A DNA stretch of 64,000 bases from an uncultured Microbulbifer sp. (GTDB lineage: Bacteria > Pseudomonadota > Gammaproteobacteria > Pseudomonadales > Cellvibrionaceae), in NCBI RefSeq assembly GCF_947498635.1, contig NZ_CANMKV010000009.1:62001-126000 (forward strand), written 5' to 3'. The notes beneath the pieces were generated by a model that saw nothing but the letters and a program-made list of their open reading frames with translations, searched no databases and had not been told where the DNA came from. Within the stretch, counting starts at the first letter, position 1; every line of letters starts with the position of its first letter. A program made the position numbers and the translations under genes. Below, one piece after another: positions 1 through 7,424 of this stretch.

Positions 1-1
1 T

Positions 2-175
2 TATATGTTCCAGATTATCGGGGGTGCTATAGGTTTGGGTCTGAACACCACGATTGTGGCCTTGGCTCCGGACTTAGCAACGGGTATCGGTCGTGCCTTT
101 CTAATGAATGCCCATCTTGCCTTGCTGGGGATGGTGGTTAGTGCATTCTTTATCAATGGAAAAAAACGGAACTGA
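2..175 (+). CDS. C-terminal end of an MFS transporter (partial)
   Basis: This open frame enters from the left edge and ends at TGA 173-175, leaving 57 residues. They form two hydrophobic stretches joined by a short polar loop and end in a basic tail (GKKRN), as in the last two helices of a major facilitator superfamily drug or sugar efflux protein. The Gly-rich start (IIGGAIGLGL) and the central APDLATGIGRAF loop resemble the DHA2/EmrB type. The N-terminus and substrate cannot be judged from this piece. It points towards the convergent sulfotransferase gene. Confidence 0.5.
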   Translation, partial: YMFQIIGGAIGLGLNTTIVALAPDLATGIGRAFLMNAHLALLGMVVSAFFINGKKRN

Positions 176-274
176 ATATGGTCGGGGCCAACTAGGGGGC
201 TTAATCTCTAAGTTGGTATTCGGGGTGTCAATGTTGATCGGATCAGCCAGAGTGAAGTTGGCTTTCTTGGGGTG

Positions 275-1099
275 CTAGGCGGTATTTTGAGATTTTCTTG
301 AAAAAATAGGCCCAAACTCTCCGGTAAATCTTTTGTAAATCTCTATATCATGTGCGCAAATTTGCTCAATTTGTTTGATTGTTTTAGATTCTTCCTGGAT
401 CTGTTGGGCAAGTGTGTGATTGGGGCTTACGTTGTTTTTAGGAATCTCTAATTCTATTTTATAGTCTTTATTGATTTGTTGGGCCAGCAGGTCAAGATGT
501 TGAGTTATTCCAACAATGGAAAATTGTTGTAGGTTTTGAATGGCTTGATCAATATAGTTTGAGGGGTTTGAGTTTGGGGAAAGGCTAAAGTCTGAGAAAT
601 AGTGAATGAAGCTTTGGCCGGCAGAAATTCCTTTTTGAGACTTCATATAGTCATTCAGGGGGAGTGTGTTTTTTGCCCATTCACTCTCTTTGAAGGTGTT
701 GTAGGTATAAAGTGATATCCATCTTTCAATGGGGTCTCTTAATATCGTCAAAAAATCCCACTCATCAGAGAACTTGCTTACGAGATCCGGACGGCAGTAG
801 CTATGCCCGCGACCGTAAAAATTAGATTTTATAGATAGGTTGTAGGCGAGTATGGTTTCCCTGACAGACATCATCGACGTGTCTAAAATTTTAGCGGCAC
901 GGTTACTTTCACGTAATTTAATATCGAAATGAGCAGTTTCATTTGGGTTTGAGAGTTGTTGTTTGAGGGCTGAATTTAGTGACGACCCCGCACACTTAGG
1001 AACATGACAGAAGTAAATCTTTGGCGGGTGAGGTGGCTCTGCAGGAGTTGTTGGCTCTGGCGGGAGTGGCTGTGCCCGCTTCTTTAAGAGTTTTTTCAC
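275..1099 (-). CDS. Sulfotransferase family protein
   Basis: A 274-residue soluble protein with the two PAPS-binding elements of sulfotransferases. The 5'-phosphosulfate loop is FCHVPKCAGSSL near residues 30-41, and the 3'-phosphate motif is ILRDPIERWISLY near 118-130. This is the Sulfotransfer_2 pattern of enzymes that move sulfate from PAPS to a carbohydrate or lipid hydroxyl. A proline-rich N-terminal segment (residues 10-27) replaces the membrane anchor of eukaryotic relatives. The acceptor is unknown; a surface polysaccharide is the usual guess. It is A+T-rich, like the acetyltransferase and methyltransferase genes to its right, which suggests an acquired cluster. The start ATG follows a long non-coding leader. 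Confidence 0.8.
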   Translation of the reverse strand: MKKLLKKRAQPLPPEPTTPAEPPHPPKIYFCHVPKCAGSSLNSALKQQLSNPNETAHFDIKLRESNRAAKILDTSMMSVRETILAYNLSIKSNFYGRGHSYCRPDLVSKFSDEWDFLTILRDPIERWISLYTYNTFKESEWAKNTLPLNDYMKSQKGISAGQSFIHYFSDFSLSPNSNPSNYIDQAIQNLQQFSIVGITQHLDLLAQQINKDYKIELEIPKNNVSPNHTLAQQIQEESKTIKQIEQICAHDIEIYKRFTGEFGPIFSRKSQNTA

Positions 1100-1406
1100 T
1101 AAAAATTACTTTTCTTGGTGGTTAAAAATCTAATGTCATAGTGCAACCTGGGATTTTACTTTTGTTGCTAAGTTTTGGCAACCTTAAGCATCGTCAAGCT
1201 TAACGTATATGGCTTGGATCTATTTTTAAGATTTACCGATTTGATATAAAACTTAATTTTTAAGTAAGGCAATCTACATAATCCGATTATGATGAATCTA
1301 ACATCAAGCACAGGGTCGGGCATGTTAATTCGACAGTACAACTTCTAATTTTGTTGGGGTGTAAGCAATTTTACTAGGACACAGGTGAGGATTCTGTTCG
1401 AGGCAT
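1100..1406. other. A+T-rich intergenic stretch
   Basis: About 300 bp with no convincing reading frame on either strand. It probably holds the promoter of the leftward sulfotransferase gene. The right edge runs into a decayed IS21 helper gene. Confidence 0.4.
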
Positions 1407-1673
1407 TCAAGTTGGGTCGTGGGCGATCAGCTCGAACAGTACGGGGGTATCAGCCTCGGTCTTCTACACGTTGCTGATATCGTCGATCACCAATACCCAG
1501 TAGTTTTCCAGGTGCGCCATGGCCACCAGTAGATCCAACTCCCGTTTGGCCAGCTGCAGCAGTTGCACCAGGGCCGTGGCAGAGAAGAGTTTGACGCGGA
1601 TGCCGCTGTCGATCAGGTTGGCGACCAAGGCGGCGGCGAAGGCCTGGGTGTGCCCTTGTTTACGAGGCTGCAT
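1407..1673 (-). pseudogene. IstB-like ATPase remnant (IS21 family)
   Basis: The frame reads ...FSATALVQLLQLAKREL and VLVIDDISNV, matching the Walker A to Walker B span of IstB, the AAA+ helper of IS21-type transposases. A TAG stop at 1464-1466 interrupts it. The same frame then continues with KTEADTPVLFELIAH, the expected downstream IstB segment, to a TGA at 1407-1409. The P-loop itself is lost (GHTQAFAAAL is in its place). No istA gene or terminal repeats were found, so this is an old fragment, G+C-richer than its surroundings. Confidence 0.75.
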
Positions 1674-1850
1674 GTATAACGCCTCTTGTCGTCGAGTGAT
1701 GGATAACTCCGACTGCGAATATCAGGTGCGGGATTGTGTCAATCAACCGGCTAAGATAGTTGTCGTGGACCGGTCACCGTAATTGTCACCAGACAAAGAA
1801 CTGGGGCCGCCCTATAATTACTCTTAAAGAAACTCTGAAATGGGCTATCA

Positions 1851-2588
1851 ATGTTATTGGAAAACCGACACAATTTTCCTTTTAAGATACAAGAAATTCC
1901 AAATGAAGATCAAGAAGCCTTCATTAGTATCTTTACTCATCCAATGGTAAGGCGTTTTTGTACCAACATTGGTAACAGTGAAAGTCTAGCTGCCAAGAAG
2001 TTTAAAAGCCGTGCTTTAAATTTAACACAGGCTGAAAAAGAAGATCCCATTGGTCATTCCAACAAAGAAAAAATCTATGGAATCTATACTGATAGTCAGC
2101 AATTGATCGGTTTTTTTTCCATTCGAAAATCGAGGCCAGAATTTTTAGGAAAGCTCCATGGAGATCACCCTCCTCAAATCATAAGCTCGTTGGAAAACTG
2201 GCTGGAGTTGAGTATTTTTATGGGACCCAACTCCCTAGGGAGGGGGTTGGGAATAAAGGCAGCTGGCTTAGCATTGTTGCAGATGGTTTCTCAAGTCCCT
2301 GGAGCAGAAGGAGTCCTTTTTACGATCAAGGCCAACAACAAACCTAGTCTTAAAATGGCTTATCGACTCTTCGATATTGTGGACTCCCTGGAGCAATACC
2401 AAATGCCTTCGAGTAGGGCCTACAAAAGTAACTTAAATAAATCCGAACTAGAAGCGCTTGGCAACGAAGACCTCGGGCTGGTGACCATTATTATGCCTAA
2501 ATCGGAATTTTCCCGAGTGGAGAATCACCTTAGGAAATACCTCAAGCTGCCCAAGACTCCTTTCGAGAAGTCCTCAGGCGATCCATAA
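1851..2588 (+). CDS. GNAT-family N-acetyltransferase
   Basis: A 245-residue protein with the GNAT acetyl-CoA signature in the middle. The strand LELSIFMGPNSLGRGLGIKA carries the R-G-x-G-I/K pyrophosphate-binding turn near residues 132-136, followed by the VLFTIKANNKPSLKMAYRLF strand-helix that usually contacts CoA. It resembles RimJ/RimL-like acetyltransferases (Acetyltransf_3 fold). The substrate is unknown. It converges on the methyltransferase at 2596-3642 with only 7 bp between the stops. Its base composition matches that gene and the sulfotransferase, so the three may have arrived together. Confidence 0.65.
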   Translation: MLLENRHNFPFKIQEIPNEDQEAFISIFTHPMVRRFCTNIGNSESLAAKKFKSRALNLTQAEKEDPIGHSNKEKIYGIYTDSQQLIGFFSIRKSRPEFLGKLHGDHPPQIISSLENWLELSIFMGPNSLGRGLGIKAAGLALLQMVSQVPGAEGVLFTIKANNKPSLKMAYRLFDIVDSLEQYQMPSSRAYKSNLNKSELEALGNEDLGLVTIIMPKSEFSRVENHLRKYLKLPKTPFEKSSGDP

Positions 2589-2595
2589 CTGAAAA

Positions 2596-3642
2596 CTAAT
2601 CTTTTTTAGCCAGCCCGACCAAGGCGACCCTTGGTATTTCTGCGATGAATTGATCCCCCGTTTTTTTAATGCTCAATTCCCTCGTCGCACTCTCGCCAGC
2701 GCCGAGTACCGAATCAAAATTTGAGTAGCGAAAATATTTTTCAATCAATTTGAGTAATTGAAATTTTTTTTCTGACTGAAAAGGTTTTTCTCCCACCAGC
2801 TTGTGCAAGCCATACATATTTCCGACATAATCTAATAAGGCATCAATAGCCAATTCTTCGCTGGTTGCGCTGACACAAAAAGGATCGTACAGCTCAATAA
2901 TTTCATGATTACGAAAGCCCGCTTCGATAAAGTACGAGTTCATCTCCGCCTTACTAAAATGCGGGTAGTCATGACCTGTGGGTGAGTAGCGGTGAACCAC
3001 TTCTTTGAACCAGTGATCCATAGCTGAACCAATTTCAAAGTCGTGAATCAGCAAATTGCCAAGATTTTTCAAAACTCGGTGAGCCTCTTGCACAGCTTGT
3101 AGGCGTTCTTTTTTTGGGATGTGATGAGTTCCGTAAGCTAAAATTACTCCATCCATTGATTGGTCTTTCAAAAGGAGATTCTGCGCCTTTTGACGAATAC
3201 AGGGAATTCCAAATCCATAGGCACTTTGTATCATCTCCCCGGCCATATCACTGGTAAACATAGGGTTTTGAATTTCAGTCCCATAGATCAATTCAAAAGC
3301 TCTAAAGAGAGTTCCATTTCCACCCAAAACATCAAGAACAATAAAATTTTCTGGAAGAGACTTTGGATCTTGAGAAGAAAAAATAATTTCAAATAAACTC
3401 TTTATGCCCTTCACCCGAGCCGCAATATTTTTTTGGGACTCACGGTAAGACTCACCTCGTCCTGTGTCATCATTGCCTTCAAACTCATTGCTCATGGACA
3501 GCAGGTCCTCCAGTAAGAGCTTCAAATCTCGATGATCAAACCAAACAGCCGTGGAGAATTTTTGATGGTTACGTACCATCCACTTGCTGTAGTCATCAAA
3601 GCTTAAGCGTGGCAAATATTGAATTTTTTTTTGCTTCCTCAT
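2596..3642 (-). CDS. Class I SAM-dependent methyltransferase
   Basis: A 348-residue protein with a Rossmann-type methyltransferase core. Motif I is VLDVLGGNGTLFRAF (about residues 103-117), the acidic end of strand 2 appears in FTSDMAGEMIQ, and the post-motif GVILAYGTHHIP leads to AHRVLKNLGNLLIHDFE. This layout is typical of UbiE/COQ5-like small-molecule methyltransferases. About 80 residues before the core and 130 after it are family-specific and may bind the substrate, which cannot be named. The start ATG lies just after an A/G-rich stretch. Its neighbours suggest a tailoring role, but no biosynthetic core genes are present. Confidence 0.7.
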   Translation of the reverse strand: MRKQKKIQYLPRLSFDDYSKWMVRNHQKFSTAVWFDHRDLKLLLEDLLSMSNEFEGNDDTGRGESYRESQKNIAARVKGIKSLFEIIFSSQDPKSLPENFIVLDVLGGNGTLFRAFELIYGTEIQNPMFTSDMAGEMIQSAYGFGIPCIRQKAQNLLLKDQSMDGVILAYGTHHIPKKERLQAVQEAHRVLKNLGNLLIHDFEIGSAMDHWFKEVVHRYSPTGHDYPHFSKAEMNSYFIEAGFRNHEIIELYDPFCVSATSEELAIDALLDYVGNMYGLHKLVGEKPFQSEKKFQLLKLIEKYFRYSNFDSVLGAGESATRELSIKKTGDQFIAEIPRVALVGLAKKD

Positions 3643-4654
3643 TCTTCTAGCTCCTCACTCCAGAATTCATGTATAGAGCCTATAAACGGCCTGTTCCGAG
3701 TGGCGCCCCTTACTGGTTTCTATCGACGGGGCTTGCCGAACCTGGACTATGTGGTGTAATTCTCACCTGTGCATGGGTGCCGTGACGGGCAAAACCACAG
3801 CCGCCTTTGGGATGCAGTGGGCAGCATGTCAAGCTTGTATCTCGCCAGGCTTGTTGGGTAACGTATTCCTCGCCGGTTAATCCACAGTCGGAGCGGAGTT
3901 GTATCGGCCACCGGTCCGCTACGGTTGCGTTCGTGCGGGCCACCTCCCTCCTTATCTGAACACTCGCTCGTTGTGGTCCAGGCATCGGCTGATTGCCTGG
4001 CGGCCGGTGGCGGCTGTGAGAAATCCCACCCGGCATGCTGACCGGTTTAGATCACTGGCAGATGGAATTCGCCCCTGGTAGAGAGAGATAGAGAAAGAGC
4101 CGGGGGATTGCAATTTACTGTTGGAAACAACACCAGGTTTGAGGTATTGAGTGACGCCCCCATTCCGCTCAAGGATCATTTCGCGCGACAGTTCGGCGAT
4201 CCGCATGAATGAGAACAGACGATGATGATCGACGCACTGCAGCGTGTCGCTCATATGATGAATGCCGAGCATATTGGCGACTCACCAGTGTTGGATTGTG
4301 ATTACCGGGTAGCTGTTCGGAAGTGTAAGGCGAATAAAAGACCTGTGGGAGGAATATTTCTTCCAGCAACCCGATGCTTTATCTGAATTGGACCAATCAA
4401 TGGCGCACCCGGTGTGCTTAAATCGCACTTGCAATGGCCCACTGGTCGATCTTTTTTGGCCATTCCCAGGTCATGGTCGCAGGAGCCCATGCTGGGCGCT
4501 TATTCAGTGGCGCCCCTGCTGATTGAACTATGATTACGTGGGGTCTCCTCCCCCCAGAAAGAGACAACGTACCAGGTGGTGCCTGGGTGGGAGGTACCAG
4601 AAGTGATCGAATCGGTGTGTCCTGTTCTTTGCAAGCGATCTCACCAGATCGTAG
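3643..4654. other. Degenerate region beside the IS66 element
   Basis: About 1 kb without an intact gene. Many short overlapping frames exist on both strands, but none has consistent coding character except the zinc-ribbon-like fragment at 3710-4036. The short motif GTGGCGCCCCT occurs near both 3702 and 4509, perhaps an old recombination or duplication scar. The region ends at the presumed left end of the IS66-like element. Confidence 0.4.
3710..4036 (-). pseudogene. Fragment resembling a short transposase-associated zinc-ribbon protein
   Basis: The middle of this frame reads RSDCGLTGEEYVTQQAWRD followed by a Cys/His-rich CPLHPKGGCGFARHGT. From memory, similar Cys-x2-His segments occur near the N-terminus of a small transposase-like family in proteobacteria; no search was possible. 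After HGTHAQV the similarity stops and the frame ends, so the rest is probably lost or frameshifted. The first 35 residues may not be real coding. Confidence 0.25.
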
Positions 4655-4678
4655 GTAAGGGTTGTATTTAAAGTACTG
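4655..4678 (+). repeat. IS66 left inverted repeat (diverged)
   Basis: GTAAGGGTTGTATTTAAAGT resembles the right end GTAAGCGGTACATAAACTAC once one-base shifts are allowed. It lies 134 bp beyond the tnpC stop, as expected for the distal end of the element. Confidence 0.4.
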
Positions 4679-4788
4679 GGATGGCATCGCAGAATGCCAA
4701 TTCATGGAAGGCTTAAAGGGCCGTTTCTTCAACAGACAAATACGGCTATTCAACAGACGCTCGCCTTCTTGCGGGCAGCATCGCTATA

Positions 4789-6333
4789 TCATGCGGCTGC
4801 GGCCATCCCAACTTTCTCAAGCTGGATATGCCAGGGTAGCAGTGCCCCATAATCCCCAACGGATTGGCAGTGAGGAATCTGCTCAAGTATCTCCACATAA
4901 TACCTGTAGGGGTCAAGGGCGTGAATCTTGGCAGTGCGAATCAAACTGAAGCGCAGGCATAATGCTTTAGCGCCATTGACCGAAGATGCAAGTAGGAAGT
5001 TCTTTCGAGCCATGACAAAGGGTTTGATTTCCTGTTCAGTCAAATTGTTGCCGATTTCTAAGCGGCCATCGTTGAGGAATACACATAGCCCATTCCAATA
5101 CTTCAGGCAGTACTTCATTGCCTTGCCCAGCGGGGATTTGGGTAGCCTTGCGGATAGTGCTCATCCTGCCAGCACTTAAAGGCCGTCATAATCGGCCTGG
5201 ACTTCTCTTCTCGCAGATCGTGTCGCTGCTTTGCGGTCAGCTGATTCTCTTTGGCCCTCCTCTCAACCCGGTAGTGCTTCTTATAAAAGCGCATTGCCCG
5301 TTTTGCCAGCCCATCCCCTTGCGCCGCTCTCGCTATGGGTTCGAATTTTTGCCGGGCATGTGCATTGCAATGATTTGGGCTTACAGCTGTCTGCTCAAGC
5401 AACAATTCAAAAAATGGGTCAGCATCGCAATGTAGTGTGCCTTTAAAGCCGGCAAACCAGTCATTCACAAAATTTTTGTGATCAAGGGCATTATATTCAT
5501 AGAGGATCGCTTCCTTTCCCGGAGGGCCACCTCGGAAACAGTAGTAGACATAAGATTTTCGGCTTGCTGGCTGGCCAGGTTCATTAAGAACTTGGAATGA
5601 CGTGGCATCCAAAGCCCCAATATCGTAGCCAATGACGCCGTCTTTTAGAAAATTGATCAGTGGTTGTTGGGGAGTGGCACAATCGATAACAGTACGAGCT
5701 ATGGTTTGACGAGGAAAGCTAAAGCCGGCGGGGTCTCAAACTGTTCTTCCAGTTGATAGAACGGCTGTCGATCATCAAGCTTGCTGGCTATGAGGTGGGC
5801 TAGAACGGATTCGGTAATCTTATCCTTGGGCAGGATATGCTTTGGTTTGGAAGCAATAACTATTTGGCCTGCACAGCCTTTGAGGCGTTCAACCTTCTCC
5901 CGCCACTCGACAATCACTTCATATACCGGGGGCCTGTAGTTCAAGCGCTCATGACGTTCATAATCAACGAGATTCTTTTGGCAGCCACATGCACAGGTTT
6001 TATCCTGTTCTGAGACAGGAATTACCACCTCTTTTCTTGGTAAGTGCTCGGCAAAGATCTTCTTTATTTTTTAAGATGCTTGTGTGCTGCAATACTAAGC
6101 ACATCATCCTGGTCTTTGTTGTTATCAGCCTCGTTTTCCTCTAAGGAACTTTCATAGAGAAAACGTTGCCGTTGTTTGAATAGAAACAATAGCGGACTGT
6201 AAGCTTTTTCAAACTGCTCACTCCGTTGGCGTGAGCGTTTAAGTTTACATGAAAGCGGTTCAACCTGGCACTGTAGCGTATCATCGGTAGTCATTGGGCT
6301 TTCCGATGACAATTTATGTGTGGATAATGTCAT
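4789..6333 (-). pseudogene. tnpC: IS66 transposase TnpC, frameshifted into four pieces
   Basis: Four consecutive minus-strand pieces together rebuild an IS66 DDE transposase. 6333-6064 is the N-terminal coiled region. 6028-5699 carries the zinc-binding CACGCQ motif and the ASKLDDRQPFYQLEEQF stretch. 5612-5115 holds the catalytic core with SYVYYCFRGGPPGKEAILY and NAHARQKFEPIA. 5118-4789 is the C-terminus with DGRLEIGNNLTEQ and the FVMARKNFLLASSVNGA stretch. Gaps and frame changes between pieces show at least three disruptive mutations, so no complete transposase is made. The catalytic region is still easy to recognise, suggesting fairly recent decay. Confidence 0.85.
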
Positions 6334-6362
6334 GGGTAACTATTTTTCAGGCTCTATACGTA

Positions 6363-6719
6363 TCAATAAAAGCGTGAAAAATAGAGTTTTTCTGGTTCTT
6401 CTTGCTGAATAAAATCCAACTCGGAAAGCACCCGCTGAAACTGTGAAACCGACAACTCTATGGCATCATTCGAAATGCCAGGAAAGATAAATCTCGACTT
6501 CTCATTTCGCTTATAAACGAGCCAGAATCCACTCTCTTCCCAGTAGAGCATACGAATTTTATCGGCCTTTTTATTGCGAAAGACAAAGAGCTGACCGGAT
6601 GTTGAATCTTTGTATAACGTATCAGCCACCAAAAGCACAGATACTATCAATCTGTTTTCGAAAATCGATCGGCTGATGGTAAAACCAGATTTTGGTATTA
6701 AATGGTAGCCACATCGCAT
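6363..6719 (-). CDS. tnpB: IS66 accessory protein TnpB
   Basis: A 118-residue protein with the TnpB (IS66 Orf2) hallmarks: SGQLFVFRNKKADKIRMLYW followed by ESGFWLVYKRNEKSRF. TnpB is needed for IS66 transposition, but its biochemical role is not settled. The N-terminus (MRCGYHLIPKSGF) is less standard than the usual MxLRKGxDGL start, and the real beginning may be altered. It sits between tnpA and tnpC in the usual order. It is probably non-functional in practice because tnpC is broken. Confidence 0.8.
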   Translation of the reverse strand: MRCGYHLIPKSGFTISRSIFENRLIVSVLLVADTLYKDSTSGQLFVFRNKKADKIRMLYWEESGFWLVYKRNEKSRFIFPGISNDAIELSVSQFQRVLSELDFIQQEEPEKLYFSRFY

Positions 6720-6805
6720 TTACAGGTCCATAAGGCCAGGAATTTGCGCCAACAACACCGGGCTATTGATCACCAGCCTTATGCCATTAGGGAACGCTAA
6801 TACAC

Positions 6806-7009
6806 TCAGGTTTCCCGTTGTGACCATAAGGGACTTGATATCCACGAAACAAAGTCAGGGGTATCAGACACCGAAGTTTGTTCAGTTAGTTTGCGGTACC
6901 AGTAGAGGCGCTGGCTGTAGTTTAGGTTGTGCTTATGAGTATAGGCGCGCTTGGATTGAGAGCTTTTCTCGTAGGCCCTGACATGACTTTGCCACTGCTG
7001 CTGATTCAT
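6806..7009 (-). CDS. tnpA: IS66 accessory protein TnpA
   Basis: A short protein of about 67 residues with the IS66 Orf1 pattern: QQWQSHVRAYEKSSQSKRAY, then YSQRLYWYRKLTE, a helix-turn-helix-like DNA-binding unit. The start is placed at the ATG of MNQQQWQ, because the 12 upstream codons in frame do not fit the family. A purine-rich GGAGGGAAGC lies just before this ATG on the minus strand and is a good ribosome binding site. It is the first gene after the right terminal repeat. Confidence 0.75.
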   Translation of the reverse strand: MNQQQWQSHVRAYEKSSQSKRAYTHKHNLNYSQRLYWYRKLTEQTSVSDTPDFVSWISSPLWSQRET

Positions 7010-7067
7010 GGGGCTTCCCTCCGAAATTGATAGAGTGGGTATCATGGCAGCTCGTCAGAGCAAGTTG

Positions 7068-7093
7068 AATAATGTAGTTTATGTACCGCTTAC
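7068..7093 (-). repeat. IS66 right inverted repeat
   Basis: Read on the minus strand from 7093 this is GTAAGCGGTACATAAACTAC, the expected GTAAG-type terminus, about 80 bp upstream of the tnpA start. Confidence 0.6.
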
Positions 7094-7367
7094 GTTGGAG
7101 ATTGCAATGACTTGGTGTGCGGGAAGTGTTTTTTGTGGGTGTGCGTAAGCCATTTCAAATGATGGCAAAGGGATATTGAGCGACTGGCAGGTATCAAAAG
7201 ATTGATACTGATGTTTAGGGAGAGAGTGTGAAATAGTCAACTCGGCGGAAACCCTTTGAAAGAAAAATGTTAGCTGATAAATGTGTTCTCAATGTTAAAT
7301 ATAACGATCTGTTGGGAAGTTGTTGATTTACACAGAAAAATAATTTAAGTATAAATCCTTTAATGGT

Positions 7368-7405
7368 AACTGAAAGGCGCTCACGAGAGCGAACGCCTTT
7401 CAGTT
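7368..7405 (-). terminator. Stem-loop after the lectin-domain gene
   Basis: Perfect 12-bp arms AACTGAAAGGCG (7368-7379) and CGCCTTTCAGTT (7394-7405) enclose a 14-nt loop. It lies 20 bp beyond the stop of the leftward secreted-protein gene. The following minus-strand sequence is A+T-rich but not a pure U run, so it may be a terminator or mainly an mRNA-end stabiliser. The rest of 7094-7424 holds nothing recognisable. Confidence 0.55.
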
Positions 7406-7424
7406 GTTGCGGTTTTATCTAACT

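Larger units (their letters stand above)
4655..7093 (-). mobile_element. Degenerate IS66-family element
   Basis: The three-gene set tnpA-tnpB-tnpC typical of IS66 runs leftward. The right terminus is read on the minus strand from 7093 as GTAAGCGGTACATAAACTAC, which fits the GTAAG start of IS66 inverted repeats. A matching but diverged end starts at 4655 (GTAAGGGTTGTATTTAAAGT). The flanking 8-mers (GATCGTAG and GTTGGAGA) differ, so no target duplication survives. tnpC is broken, so the copy is inactive, although tnpA and tnpB are still open. Size is about 2.44 kb, normal for the family. Confidence 0.75.

Noticed and set aside
3669-6360. GTATAGAGCC occurring in opposite orientation near 3670 and 6350 as ends of a composite element
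   Set aside because: One copy lies between tnpC and tnpB inside the IS66 element; a 10-bp match is too short and misplaced to be a terminal repeat.
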